Below, piece after piece: positions 18,503 to 28,603 of a stretch of DNA of 64,000 bases. The notes beneath the pieces are model-generated. The model was not told where the DNA came from. It made no database searches and worked only from the letters and a program-made list of their open reading frames with translations. The position numbers and the translations under genes were made by a program. Source of the DNA: Erythrobacter oryzae (GTDB lineage: Bacteria > Pseudomonadota > Alphaproteobacteria > Sphingomonadales > Sphingomonadaceae); assembly GCF_030271515.1 (NCBI RefSeq), contig NZ_JASCXI010000005.1:124001-188000 (forward strand), written 5' to 3'. Numbering within the stretch: the stretch's first letter is position 1; every line of letters begins with the position of its first letter.

Positions 18503-18618
18503 GGCGCAAATTCCTCTCGTGATCCGCCGACTATAGGCCGCGCGCCTGAACATTCACAGACCGCGAGTGTCTGCTTCAGGTTGAGATTTCTCTAATCGGA
18601 ATCTGTGATAGGGGCGCG

Positions 18619-19626
18619 ATGATGACCAACACAAAACCATCCGTGCTCGTGACCGGCGGGGCCGGCTATATCGGCAGTCACGCGGTGCTCGCCCTGCGCG
18701 ACGCGGGCTGGCCGGTCGCGGTGATCGACAACCTGGTGACGGGCTTCCGTTTCGCGGTCCCCGAGGGCGTCGCCTTCTACGAGGGCGACATTGCCGATGC
18801 GGGGCTGCTGGCGCGGATCTTCGCCGAGCAGGGGACGCGCGCGATCATGCACTTCGCCGGTTCGGTGGTGGTGCCCGAGAGCGTCGAAAATCCGCTCAAA
18901 TATTACGAGAACAACACCGCCAAGAGCCGCGCGCTGATCGCGGCGGCGGTAGCGGCGGGCGTGCCGCACATGATCTTCTCCTCGACCGCGGCGACTTACG
19001 GCATCCCCGATGTTGCCGCCGTGTCCGAGGACACGCCCCAGCGCCCGATCAACCCCTATGGCTGGTCGAAGCTGATGACCGAGCAGATGCTCGCCGATGT
19101 CGCCGCTGCGCATCCGATGAACTACGGCGTGCTGCGCTATTTCAACGTGGCGGGGGCCGACCCCGAGGCGCGCAGCGGGCAATCGACCGCGGGGGCGACG
19201 CACCTCATCAAGGTCGCGATCGAAGCGGCGCTCGGCAAGCGCGAATCGGTCGCCGTGTTCGGCACCGACTATGCGACGCCCGACGGGACGGGGGTGCGCG
19301 ACTACATCCATGTCAGCGATCTCGCCGCCGCCCACGTGCTGACGCTCGAGGCGCTGATCGCCGAGCCCCAGCGCTCGCTGACGATGAACTGCGGCTATGG
19401 CCGGGGCTTCTCGGTGACCGAGGTGCTCGACGCGGTCGACCGGGTGACGAATCGCCAACTGGTGCGCAAGCTGGAGCCGCGCCGCGCGGGCGATCCCGAT
19501 TCGCTGATTTCGAACCCCGCGCGGCTCAAGGCGACCCTCGGATGGGAGCCCAAGCACGCCGATCTCGACACGATCATCGCCCATGCCCTCGCCTGGGAGC
19601 GCAAATTGACCGATTTGCGGGGCTGA
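18619..19626 (+). CDS. galE: UDP-glucose 4-epimerase
   Basis: A 335-residue extended short-chain dehydrogenase that interconverts UDP-glucose and UDP-galactose using bound NAD. The NAD site VTGGAGYIGSHAVLAL is at the N-terminus. The catalytic pair lies in YGWSKLMTEQML (Tyr-x3-Lys), with SSTAATYG supplying the Ser/Thr. RYFNVAGADP and GTGVRDYIHVSDLA are GalE-specific. ATG codons at 18619 and 18622 are both possible. It likely supplies precursors for surface polysaccharide. It stands alone, divergent from the lipoprotein gene. Confidence 0.94.
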   Translation: MMTNTKPSVLVTGGAGYIGSHAVLALRDAGWPVAVIDNLVTGFRFAVPEGVAFYEGDIADAGLLARIFAEQGTRAIMHFAGSVVVPESVENPLKYYENNTAKSRALIAAAVAAGVPHMIFSSTAATYGIPDVAAVSEDTPQRPINPYGWSKLMTEQMLADVAAAHPMNYGVLRYFNVAGADPEARSGQSTAGATHLIKVAIEAALGKRESVAVFGTDYATPDGTGVRDYIHVSDLAAAHVLTLEALIAEPQRSLTMNCGYGRGFSVTEVLDAVDRVTNRQLVRKLEPRRAGDPDSLISNPARLKATLGWEPKHADLDTIIAHALAWERKLTDLRG

Positions 19627-19731
19627 CCGGGCGAGTCCTGCATTGACCTGAGCGCCCGGCGTCGCTAACGGCACGCTTCAATTTCCGCGCGTCGGGACGT
19701 TTCCGGCGCGCTTCTCTTTTGGAAAAGCGCC

Positions 19732-19857
19732 ATGAAGATCGTCAACAGCCTCAAGTCGCTGAAGGGCCGTCACCGCGACAACCGCGTGATCCGTCGCCGC
19801 GGCCGCACCTATGTGATCAACAAGACCGATCGCCGCTTCAAGGCCCGCCAGGGCTAA
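19732..19857 (+). CDS. rpmJ: Ribosomal protein bL36
   Basis: A 41-residue basic protein beginning [14 protein letters not shown] and ending in DRRFKARQG, the pattern of the zinc-free type of bL36 (no Cys ligands). It binds 23S rRNA in the large subunit. GGAAAAGC lies just before the ATG. It is isolated from other ribosomal genes, which is usual for this form in alphaproteobacteria. The start is supported by the fixed family length. Confidence 0.95.
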   Translation: MKIVNSLKSLKGRHRDNRVIRRRGRTYVINKTDRRFKARQG

Positions 19858-19946
19858 GCTGGCGCGGCTGCCCGATGGGCGGCTGACGGACATGGCGGCC
19901 CGCCTCCTCACCGGAGCGCGGGCCGCAGGCTTTTGGGGGTCTCGCG

Positions 19947-20564
19947 ATGCAGAAGGCGCCAAGTGAACGGGCAGTGGTGTTCGATGTCGGGCGGGTGCTG
20001 TTTCACTGGGATCTGCGCGCGCTGTTCGCCAAGCTGATCGATGACACCCGCGAGCTTGACTGGTTCCTCGCCAACGTCGTGACCGAGGAATGGCATTTCC
20101 AGCACGACCGCGGCCGCGCGCTCGGGGATATGGTGCCCGAGCGGATCGCGCTCTTCCCGCAGTATGAACGCCACATTCGCGCCTATGCGGAGCGGTTCAA
20201 CGAGACCATCCATGCCCCCGTCGAGGGCTCGCACGAACTGGTCGAGCGGCTGGCGGCGGCGGGGGTGCCCTTGTTCTGCCTCACCAATTTCGGCGACGAG
20301 TTCTGGGAGGGGTTCCGCCCGACCCAGCCGATCTTCGACCACTTCGCGGACGTCATCGTCTCCGGCAAGGAGCAGGTCGCCAAGCCCGACCCGCGGATCT
20401 ACGAAATCGTCGAGCAACGCAGCGGGCGGAGCGGGGACGCGCTGTTCTTCACCGACGACAACCCGGACAATATCGCGGCGGCGAAAGCGCGCGGCTGGGA
20501 TGCGCATCTGTTTACCGATGCGGCGAGCTTGGAAGCGCAGCTAGTTGCGGCGGGATTGTTGTAA
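19947..20564 (+). CDS. HAD-superfamily hydrolase (haloacid dehalogenase-like)
   Basis: A 205-residue cytoplasmic hydrolase, probably a small-molecule phosphatase. Motif I is FDVGRVLFHWD (nucleophile Asp, with DxG instead of DxD, as in YihX-like members). Motif II is FCLTNFG, motif III is around KPDPRIYEIV and motif IV is FFTDDNPDN. The alpha-helical cap lies at residues about 18-90. The length fits subfamily IA. Substrate not predictable. A strong hairpin terminator lies downstream. Confidence 0.9.
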   Translation: MQKAPSERAVVFDVGRVLFHWDLRALFAKLIDDTRELDWFLANVVTEEWHFQHDRGRALGDMVPERIALFPQYERHIRAYAERFNETIHAPVEGSHELVERLAAAGVPLFCLTNFGDEFWEGFRPTQPIFDHFADVIVSGKEQVAKPDPRIYEIVEQRSGRSGDALFFTDDNPDNIAAAKARGWDAHLFTDAASLEAQLVAAGLL

Positions 20565-20610
20565 ATCGGGCGCGTTGGAGCGCTGACCCGGTAGAAGGCA
20601 CAAAAAGAAA

Positions 20611-20640
20611 AACCCCCGGCGCCGGGTGCGCCGGGGGTTT
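20611..20640. terminator. Rho-independent terminator, probably bidirectional
   Basis: AACCCCCGGCG, a short GCCGGGTG-region loop and CGCCGGGGGTTT make a strong GC hairpin flanked by an A-rich run on the left and TTT on the right. It separates the HAD gene (plus) from the CC_3452 gene (minus), which converge here. Confidence 0.85.
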
Positions 20641-20706
20641 ATGCTCCGTCCGGTTGGAGAGGGGGGACGCCCGGACAGAGAGGGACTTCGTGTCAGCGCG
20701 CGGCTA

Positions 20707-21051
20707 TCAGCCGTTGCACTTGGCCAGTTCCTCGGCCTCGATCGGCTGGCCGAGCACCTTGAAGTTGGCGATTTCGCCCGACTTGCGGTTCAGGCCGCGG
20801 CAGATGCGCAGGGGGCGCGCGCTCGCCTTGCCGGCGACGCAGGTGGTGCCTTCGCAGGTCCAGGCGACACCGCCCGCGACGAAGCGCGATTCGCTCGCCG
20901 GGGTGGCGAGGGTGGCGCTGTAATAGGCGGTGCCGGCCGCGTTCACCGGAGCGCTGCTGGTGGCGACGCCGAAGCTCGCGCCGGTGTAGACCAGCGCCGA
21001 AGCCAGGATCGCGAGCTTGCCGGAGGCGGAGGGGGAGAGGGTCTTGATCAT
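20707..21051 (-). CDS. CC_3452-family exported protein
   Basis: A 114-residue protein with an N-terminal hydrophobic stretch (residues about 12-37, ALVYTGASFG region) ending near APVNAAG, so probably exported. The remainder includes WTCEGTTCVAGKASARPLRI and CRGLNRKSGEIANFKVLGQP with three Cys in pairs that could form disulfides. It matches the small family named after Caulobacter CC_3452, function unknown. The ATG at 21051 is chosen because upstream residues in the longer frame are basic and unrelated. It is divergent from an HxlR regulator. Confidence 0.8.
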   Translation of the reverse strand: MIKTLSPSASGKLAILASALVYTGASFGVATSSAPVNAAGTAYYSATLATPASESRFVAGGVAWTCEGTTCVAGKASARPLRICRGLNRKSGEIANFKVLGQPIEAEELAKCNG

Positions 21052-21176
21052 CGCTGTTGTCCTTTGCCTTTTTGTATTCCGAGGCCGCTGCCTCATGGTC
21101 TCTGTCACCGTATTTTGCAACGCAACATTTCGATTCGAAACCAGTTGCTATTCGCTACCTATGCCATTAGGTTGTG

Positions 21177-21186
21177 AGTTGCAACT
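21177..21186. promoter_or_regulatory. Palindrome AGTTGCAACT in divergent promoter region
   Basis: A perfect 10-base palindrome inside the 210-base AT-rich region between the CC_3452 gene and the HxlR gene. Another AGTTGC half-site lies at 21143-21148, and TTGCAACGCAAC occurs near 21116-21127. Together they make a plausible operator set for the HxlR protein on its own and the divergent promoter. No binding data exist. Confidence 0.4.
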
Positions 21187-21261
21187 GAAAACTGAAATTT
21201 TTTTGAGAGCCGCGCAAAATCGGTTACACAGACCCCCGGAAGGGGAAGGGACAGGAAACCT

Positions 21262-21813
21262 ATGGGTGATTTGAGAGAACCGCTGCGCGAGCTGATCGAA
21301 TGCGGGCTGCCGCAGGCGCTCGAGGTGATGGGCGAACGCTGGTCGTTCATGATCCTGCGTGCGAGCTTCAATGGTCTCAAGCACTTCGAGGAATTCCTGA
21401 CCGAGCTCGGCATCGCCCGCAACATCCTCTCCAACCGCCTCGCCAAGCTGGTCGAGCACGGTATCCTCAAGCGCGAGCCCTGCGCCGACGACCGCCGCAA
21501 GATCGAATACCGCCTGACCGAAAAGGGCTTCGACCTCCTCCCCGCGATGCTGGCGCTGCGCCAGTGGGGCCAGAAATACGGTGCCGAGCGGGTCGTCGAA
21601 GACCCGGTGCTGGTCGACGAGCGTGACCGCCTGCCGATCGGCCCGGTCTCGATCCTCGCGCATGACGGGCGAATCCTCGGCCACCACGATCTGTGGCTGG
21701 TGAAGCCCGAGAACCTCGGCAAGCGCGCCGACGGCAGCATCGCGACGCGCGGCGCCGACCTGGCACAGGGCGACGTGGTCGATCTCGCCAGCAAGAAGGC
21801 GAGCATTCGCTGA
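21262..21813 (+). CDS. HxlR-family winged-helix regulator
   Basis: A 183-residue DNA-binding protein. The HxlR domain is residues about 8-105: LEVMGERWSFMILRASFNGL, FLTELGIARNILSNRLAKLV and EYRLTEKGFDLLPAMLALRQ. These regulators bind as dimers and some sense redox or aldehydes, although no conserved N-terminal sensor Cys is obvious beyond one at residue 14. The C-terminal 70 residues are an extra domain seen in alphaproteobacterial members. GGAAGGGGAAGGG precedes the ATG. A target could be the divergent CC_3452 gene. Confidence 0.9.
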   Translation: MGDLREPLRELIECGLPQALEVMGERWSFMILRASFNGLKHFEEFLTELGIARNILSNRLAKLVEHGILKREPCADDRRKIEYRLTEKGFDLLPAMLALRQWGQKYGAERVVEDPVLVDERDRLPIGPVSILAHDGRILGHHDLWLVKPENLGKRADGSIATRGADLAQGDVVDLASKKASIR

Positions 21814-21889
21814 TTTTCTGGCGCTAATCCGTCGATAGGCGCGATGCGGCGGGTGCCCATCGCGCGATGCTTGGGCTAGGGCCGCGGCC

Positions 21890-23689
<1,800 letters not shown>

Positions 23690-23699
23690 CGCCCTATAA

Positions 23700-23795
23700 C
23701 TCCCCTCCCCATCGGGGAGGGGTTGGGGGTGGGGGCTCTGCCCCTGCGAGGGAGGGGCCCCCACCCCCCGACCCCCTCCCCCAAGGGAGGGGGAG
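23700..23795. repeat. GC-rich palindromic intergenic repeat
   Basis: CCCCTCCCCATCGGGGAGGGG is itself a hairpin. It is followed by GGGTGGGGGC and its complement GCCCCCACCCCC, then CCCTCCCCCAAGGGAGGGGG. The whole stretch can fold into an extended stem between recQ and the convergent TonB-like gene. It may act as a two-way terminator; it also looks like the dispersed palindromic repeats common in GC-rich alphaproteobacteria. Confidence 0.65.
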
Positions 23796-23802
23796 ATAAG
23801 CG

Positions 23803-24564
23803 TCAAGGCTTCGCCCGCCGCACCGTGTAGTCGATGCGGATGCGCACCCAGCTGCCGAACTGTTCCGCCCCGCCGATCCGCGCAGGCCGGACGCGGAACT
23901 GCCATGCAGCCGCCATCACCGCGCGGCCGATCTGCGAGCCTTGCGGGCCTTCGGAGAGCAGCTGGCAGTCCTCGACATAATAGCCCTTCACCGTGCGGCA
24001 CGCGATCAGCGCATAGCCCGGGCCTTTGGCGGTCGAGAGATAGCCGGAAAGCTCCTGGTCGGTCGGCTCGCGATACCAGCGCGCGGCGTAGAGCGGCTCG
24101 CCATTGGGCGCGGTGCCGACCCGCTCGCTGTCGCCCGCTGTCCTCGGGTTGCCGGTATCGGCGGGGCCGGCAGCCGCGCCCGGCCTGATCCGCACGCCGA
24201 TCTTGCGCGAGGGGCTGGCCGAAGGCTGCGGGGAAGGCTTGGCTTCGGGCGGGGTGGGCGCGGGCGGTGGCGGGGGCGGGGCAGGCTGAGGGCGCAGCAC
24301 CAGCGGCGAGGGCTGGATCGGCGATAGCGGAACCGGCTGTTCGGTCTGGGGCGTGTCGGGCGCGTCGGTCGCGGGGGGGCTTTCGGCCTCACGCTCCGGG
24401 GCCGGTTCGGGCGCGGCGAATTCCTGCGCCTTGAAGGTGGTGAGCTTCTCTTCCGCGTCCTTCTCGCCGACGATGCTCGCGCCGAGGGTCAGCAGCAGCA
24501 GCACGATCAAAGCCTCTACGGCGAGCGCGATGGCGAGGCTCTGGAGCTTCCGCCGCCGCGACAT
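23803..24564 (-). CDS. TonB-like protein with N-terminal membrane anchor
   Basis: A 253-residue protein (if begun at the ATG at 24564). A basic start SRRRKLQSLAIALAVEALIV and one membrane segment are followed by a Pro/Glu/Ala-rich periplasmic region (residues about 45-140) and a C-terminal domain with GYALIACRTVKGYYVEDCQL and IRIDYTVRRAKP. That resembles the beta-alpha-beta TonB end that contacts outer-membrane receptors, though the YP motif is not evident. The open frame continues upstream without a good ATG into the inverted-repeat element at 24694-24961. The true start may therefore be a non-ATG codon upstream, or may have been altered by the insertion. Confidence 0.65.
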   Translation of the reverse strand: MSRRRKLQSLAIALAVEALIVLLLLTLGASIVGEKDAEEKLTTFKAQEFAAPEPAPEREAESPPATDAPDTPQTEQPVPLSPIQPSPLVLRPQPAPPPPPPAPTPPEAKPSPQPSASPSRKIGVRIRPGAAAGPADTGNPRTAGDSERVGTAPNGEPLYAARWYREPTDQELSGYLSTAKGPGYALIACRTVKGYYVEDCQLLSEGPQGSQIGRAVMAAAWQFRVRPARIGGAEQFGSWVRIRIDYTVRRAKP

Positions 24565-24693
24565 GTCGCGCAGGGCCGCGAGCCAGCGGGCGACACCCTG
24601 CGGCTCTTCGAAAGCCAGTCGTGAAGGATCCTCGAAAATCGCCGCTGCGCCTTTGCCGGGGCCGGGAGGGGGGCGGCCCTGAGGGCGCGTCTT

Positions 24694-24961
24694 AGAGCCT
24701 GTTCCGGTCAGGGGGAAGCGTTCGCATCGCGTCAGCAATCTCTCCGGACAGGAGCAGCGCGAAGCAGGGGCTGGTTGCCCCTGCAAGCGTTGCGACGAAG
24801 CCGGAGGGATTGCTGACGCGACCCCGCAGGGGCGGGCCGATTTTGGCCCATCGCGGCGTCGTTCGTCGGTCACGATGAGCGCGCATCGCTCCCTCCTCAC
24901 TTCTTGCGCTAGGCCAAAATCGGCTCCGTGCCAACGTTTCCCCCTGACCGGAACAGGCTCT
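24694..24961. mobile_element. MITE-like element with 24-base terminal inverted repeats
   Basis: Perfect 24-base inverted repeats bound the element: AGAGCCTGTTCCGGTCAGGG plus GGAA at 24694-24717, and its reverse complement at 24938-24961. Inside are nested pairs 24729-24747/24801-24819 (18 of 19 pairing) and 24836-24848/24912-24924 (GCCGATTTTGGCC, perfect). It is 268 bases and encodes nothing convincing. The right end supplies the T of the comM stop codon; the left end lies 130 bases before the TonB-like gene. No target-site duplication is evident. It looks like a non-autonomous transposable element or a large structured repeat. Confidence 0.7.
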
Positions 24962-26451
24962 CAACCTGTCATCAGCCGATAGGATAGCGCCTCGGCGATG
25001 TGGACGCGGCCAACCGTTTCGCTCCCCGCGAGGTCGGCGATGGTGCGGGCGACGCGCAGCATCCTGGTGTAACCGCGCGCCGAGAGCCGAAGTTTCTCGG
25101 CGGCTTGCAAGAGCAGCTTGCGCCCCGCCTCGTCAGGGGTGGCGTGGCCTTCGAGCAACTCGCCTTCCAGTTCGGCGTTGGACCTTACGCCCCGCACCAC
25201 GGCCCGCTGGCGCGCGGCGGCGACGCGCTTTGCGACGTCCTCGCTCCCCTCGGCGGGCGGCGGCAGGGTCATGTCCAAGGCGCTCACCGCGCCGACGTGG
25301 ACATGGAGGTCGATGCGGTCGAGCAGCGGGCCGGAGAGGCGGCTCTGGTAGTCGCCGATGCAGCGCGGATACTTGTTGCAGTTCCTCGCCGGGTCGCCCG
25401 CATAGCCGCAGCGGCAGGGGTTCATTGCCGCCACGAGCTGGACGCGCGCGGGGAAGGTGACGTGGGCATTGGCGCGCGCGACATCGACGTGGCCGGTCTC
25501 CAGCGGCTGACGCAGCGAATCGAGCACCGGGCGCTGGAACTCGGGCAGTTCGTCGAGGAACAGCACGCCCAGATGCGCGAGGCTGACCTCGCCCGGCCTG
25601 ACCTTCAGCCCGCCTCCGGTGAGCGCAGCCATGCTCGCCGAATGGTGCGGCGCGCGGAACGGGCGGACGCGGCTGATGCGCCCGGCTTCGAGCATCCCGG
25701 CGACCGATTGCACCATCGAGACTTCCAATGCCTCGGCAGGGGTCAGCGGGGGGAGGATGCCGGGCAGGCACGAGGCGAGCAGGCTCTTGCCCGATCCGGG
25801 CGGGCCGACCATCATCAGGTTGTGACCCCCGGCGGCGGCGATCTCCAGCGCGCGCTTGGCGGTCTCCTGCCCCTTTACCTGCCTGAGGTCATTGCCTGCT
25901 TGAGCATCCGCCACCGCGCCGCGCGGGGGTTCGGGGAGGACGAGGCTGCCCTTCAAGTGCCCAAGCAGGCTGGTCAGATCGCGCGGGGCGAGCACCGTCA
26001 CGCCGCTCGCCCAGCGCGCCTCGGGGCCCTGCTCCTGCGGGCAGATCAACCCGCTGCCGACCGTGCTGGCATGGAGCGCGGCGATCAGCACGCCGGGGCT
26101 CGCGACCACCCGGCCATCCAATGCCAGCTCGCCCACCGCGATCCAGTCGCCCAGCTGTTCGGCATCGGTCACGCCCATCGTCGCAAGCAGCGCGAGCGCG
26201 ATGGGCAGGTCGAAATGCGATCCGTCCTTGGGCAGGTCGGCGGGCGAGAGGTTGACGGTGATCCGCTTGGGCGGCAGCGCGAGGCCGATCGCGGCGAGCG
26301 CGGCATAGACCCGCTCGCGGCTCTCGCTCACCGCCTTGTCGGGCAGGCCGACGACGTTGAAGCGCGGCAGGCCGGGGCCGATGTGGCACTGCACCTCGAC
26401 CTCGCGCGCCTCCAGCCCGAGATAGGCAACCGTCCTCACCAGCGCGACCAT
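24961..26451 (-). CDS. comM: YifB/ComM-family Mg-chelatase-like AAA+ ATPase
   Basis: A 496-residue protein. The N-terminal Lon-like/ChlI domain includes LGLEAREVEVQCHIGPGLPR and NLSPADLPKDGSHFDLPIAL. The AAA+ domain has Walker A GPPGSGKSLLA (near residue 220), Walker B VLFLDELPEF and a zinc-like loop NPCRCGYAGDPARNCNKYP. ComM helps branch migration during natural transformation in other bacteria. The length is normal (about 500). Its TGA uses the last base of the neighbouring inverted-repeat element, so the element sits exactly at the 3' end. Confidence 0.94.
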   Translation of the reverse strand: MVALVRTVAYLGLEAREVEVQCHIGPGLPRFNVVGLPDKAVSESRERVYAALAAIGLALPPKRITVNLSPADLPKDGSHFDLPIALALLATMGVTDAEQLGDWIAVGELALDGRVVASPGVLIAALHASTVGSGLICPQEQGPEARWASGVTVLAPRDLTSLLGHLKGSLVLPEPPRGAVADAQAGNDLRQVKGQETAKRALEIAAAGGHNLMMVGPPGSGKSLLASCLPGILPPLTPAEALEVSMVQSVAGMLEAGRISRVRPFRAPHHSASMAALTGGGLKVRPGEVSLAHLGVLFLDELPEFQRPVLDSLRQPLETGHVDVARANAHVTFPARVQLVAAMNPCRCGYAGDPARNCNKYPRCIGDYQSRLSGPLLDRIDLHVHVGAVSALDMTLPPPAEGSEDVAKRVAAARQRAVVRGVRSNAELEGELLEGHATPDEAGRKLLLQAAEKLRLSARGYTRMLRVARTIADLAGSETVGRVHIAEALSYRLMTG

Positions 26452-26735
26452 CGACAGCCCCCTGCCCTACCCCAAGGCGCTGATTGTGCGGGGTTTCGAA
26501 GGGCTTGTCGAGCGCTTAGCGGCGACAGCGCAAGTTGATATAGTTCATGCAGGGGCCGGGTTTGTTGATGGCTCTGTGTTGGAAAGCCCCTGCGGCGATC
26601 CAACCTGTTGGACAATGCGCCCGCGGCGATCATGCTTAAGCGCCCCCGCACCGGCCCCTCCGCGCGAATGCTAAGGCTTTTTTAAAGCATAAATCTTGGC
26701 GAATTCGGAAGGGGCGGCGGGCGACATTCACGTCC
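26452..26735. other. 284-base gap without a gene
   Basis: Divergent promoter region between comM and the ClpP-like gene. It contains a moderately AT-rich tract near 26670-26700 (CTTTTTTAAAGCATAAAT) that could hold the promoter of the plus-strand gene. No coding pattern or hairpin of note was seen. Confidence 0.5.
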
Positions 26736-27746
26736 ATGAACCGCGCTCTCGCCCTGTTTCTGGCTGCCCTTGCGCTGCTGCTCCCCGGCAGCGGCGCGCT
26801 GGCGCAGTCGGGCGCGCGCGTCGTCAGCCACGTCGCCTGGGTCGAGGAATGGGACCCGGCGACCGGCGAATGGGTGCGGGTCGAGGATAGCCCCGCCAGC
26901 GTCACCGCCGCAGCTTTCGAGCCGGTCTCAGCCACGGTTACCCGCGCCGGGGCGACCACGATTACCGAAACCATCGTCGAAGAGCCCCAGCCCGTCCGCT
27001 TTATCGCGCAGGGCACGCGCCTGCCCGCCGGGGCCGCCGGGATCGCTGCTTTCGGCCCCTTCCGCGTGATCGACGCGCAGCACGCCGCGCTGGTCGCGCC
27101 GACCGATGCGACCAGCCCGCAGGCCTTCGCCGCGATGATGGCCGCCTATCCGGGGCTCGAGGTGCTCGAATTCGTTGACGCGCCGGGCACCACGCATGAC
27201 CTCGCCAACCTGCGCCTCGGCCGCGCGATCCGGGCCGCGGGGCTCGCGACGCATGTGCCCGCAGGCGGCTCGGCGCGCTCGGGCGCGGTCGAGCTGTTTC
27301 TCGCGGGCACCCACCGCACGGTCGATCCGGGCGCGCTGTTCGCGGTGCATTCGTGGCGCGACCAGCGCGGCCGCGAGCCTGCCGATTTCGCCCCCGACGC
27401 GCCCGAAAACCGCCTCTATCTCGACTATTACACCGAGATGGGCATGAGCGAGGCCCAGGCGCGCGATTTCTACGCCATGACCAATTCGGTGCCGCATTCG
27501 GGCGCGCTGTGGCTCGAGGGGGCCGAGATGGCCCGCTGGATTGCCCCCGCCGCGCGCAGCATCGACGCCGATGCGGCGGGCGCGGTGCGGCTGGCGCTGG
27601 CCCGCGCCGGGGCCAGCTTCAAGGAGGCACTGCCTTCGCCGGTGCGTCTGCCGCGCTTCGCGCTCCCGGCGCCCGTCGCGGCGCCGCGCCTTGCCTATGC
27701 GATGCAAGGCGGCACTCTGCTTGACTCAGGGCTCGCTTTCCCATAA
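26736..27746 (+). CDS. Exported protein with ClpP/crotonase-like fold
   Basis: A 336-residue protein with a clear signal peptide (residues 1-23, cut after ALA in GSGALAQ). The middle, residues about 105-235, resembles a ClpP-type serine peptidase: [20 protein letters not shown], then [17 protein letters not shown], where the Ser before GAVEL takes the nucleophile position, and LFAVHSWRD, where His fits the catalytic His. The acidic member is not identified. It may process periplasmic substrates or be a non-catalytic homologue. No partner gene is adjacent. Confidence 0.6.
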   Translation: MNRALALFLAALALLLPGSGALAQSGARVVSHVAWVEEWDPATGEWVRVEDSPASVTAAAFEPVSATVTRAGATTITETIVEEPQPVRFIAQGTRLPAGAAGIAAFGPFRVIDAQHAALVAPTDATSPQAFAAMMAAYPGLEVLEFVDAPGTTHDLANLRLGRAIRAAGLATHVPAGGSARSGAVELFLAGTHRTVDPGALFAVHSWRDQRGREPADFAPDAPENRLYLDYYTEMGMSEAQARDFYAMTNSVPHSGALWLEGAEMARWIAPAARSIDADAAGAVRLALARAGASFKEALPSPVRLPRFALPAPVAAPRLAYAMQGGTLLDSGLAFP

Positions 27747-27822
27747 CGGCCCGCGTCTGTTTACGGCTTGCGCTTGTCGCAGGCCCCGGTGCTTGTGCCG
27801 GTCAGCATTTTTCGAGGATGAT

Positions 27823-27957
27823 ATGAAGCGTACCTTCCAGCCCAGCAATCTCGTGCGCGCCCGTCGTCACGGCTTCTTCGCCCGCAAGGCCACCCCGGGC
27901 GGCCAGAAGGTGCTCCGCGCCCGCCGCGCCCGCGGCCGCAAGAAGCTCTGCGCGTAA
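27823..27957 (+). CDS. rpmH: Ribosomal protein bL34
   Basis: A 44-residue, extremely basic protein starting [20 protein letters not shown] and ending RGRKKLCA, the standard bL34 pattern. It is part of the 50S subunit. GAGGATGAT upstream gives a ribosome site. It heads the conserved rpmH-rnpA-yidD-yidC order, though here a 244-base hairpin-rich gap separates it from rnpA. Confidence 0.97.
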   Translation: MKRTFQPSNLVRARRHGFFARKATPGGQKVLRARRARGRKKLCA

Positions 27958-27964
27958 TTTTTTG

Positions 27965-27986
27965 CGCACCCGCCTCCGCGGGTGCG
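27965..27986 (+). terminator. Hairpin after rpmH
   Basis: CGCACCCGC, loop CTCC, GCGGGTGCG, followed by ATTTCC. It lies eight bases after the rpmH stop and is the first of several consecutive hairpins. It may cause partial termination or RNA processing between rpmH and rnpA. Confidence 0.6.
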
Positions 27987-27999
27987 ATTTCCTCGCTCA

Positions 28000-28176
28000 C
28001 GGGGGCTGAAGCCCCCGTCGCTGCGGGCGCGCGTTCGCGCTTGCGGGCTCCCTTCGGGAGCCCGTTTGCATTTCCGGCCTTGCTGGATAGAGATGGAACG
28101 AACCGCGTAGCGGGTCGCAAGGCCGAACGGCCGCCGCGGCTTATGCCGCGAAAGCCAAGCGGGCCGGACGGCCCGC
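28000..28176 (+). repeat. Cluster of hairpins between rpmH and rnpA
   Basis: At least four further perfect stems lie in this span: CGGGGGCT-GA-AGCCCCCG (28000-28017), CGGGCTCCC-TTC-GGGAGCCCG (28044-28064, followed by TTTGCATTT), GCGGC-TTAT-GCCGC (28136-28149) and GCGGGCCG-GA-CGGCCCGC (28159-28176). The second resembles a terminator. Together they could uncouple rpmH from rnpA expression or protect RNA ends. Confidence 0.65.
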
Positions 28177-28201
28177 GCCCGGCGTTTGAGGGCGCAAACA
28201 A

Positions 28202-28603
28202 ATGACTCAGGCGGCAAGCGCAATTCCATCCATCCGAACGCTGACCAAGCGCTCCGACTTTCTTGCCGCGAACTCCGGCACCCGCAACGCGCGCGCCGGG
28301 TTTGTGCTGCTGACACGCCCGAACGAGGGGCAGGGCATCCGCTTCGGGATCACCGTCACCAAGAAGATCGGCAACGCTGTCGTCCGCAACCGCATGAAGC
28401 GCCGGTTCCGCGAGTTGCTGCGCGCCGCTCTGCCCTCCGCTGGCCTGCCCGATCACGACCACGTGCTGATCGGCCGCGCGGGCGGGGTCGAGCGGGACTT
28501 TCACCTCATGGCCGACGAACTCGCCAAGGCGCTGGAGCGCGCGCGCGAGGGGCGCGGCGATCCGGCGGGCGGGCGGCGGCCTCGGCGGGGAAGCAAGAAA
28601 TGA
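28202..28603 (+). CDS. rnpA: Ribonuclease P protein component
   Basis: A 133-residue basic protein that binds RNase P RNA and helps cleave the 5' leader of pre-tRNAs. The signature KKIGNAVVRNRMKRRFREL is near residue 55; FRELLRAALP follows. The C-terminus is Arg/Gly-rich. The stop overlaps the yidD start (ATGA at 28600-28603). Start ATG 28202 fits the family, with some N-terminal extension. Confidence 0.95.
   Translation: MTQAASAIPSIRTLTKRSDFLAANSGTRNARAGFVLLTRPNEGQGIRFGITVTKKIGNAVVRNRMKRRFRELLRAALPSAGLPDHDHVLIGRAGGVERDFHLMADELAKALERAREGRGDPAGGRRPRRGSKK

Noticed and set aside
16707..18509. 600-residue fusion of lipoprotein region and carboxypeptidase
   Set aside because: The upstream half is an off-frame reading of the lipoprotein gene; the two real genes overlap by an ATGA.
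24692..24964. Minus-strand 90-codon open frame filling the inverted-repeat element
   Set aside because: It coincides with the element, has no ribosome site and has no resemblance to a transposase.
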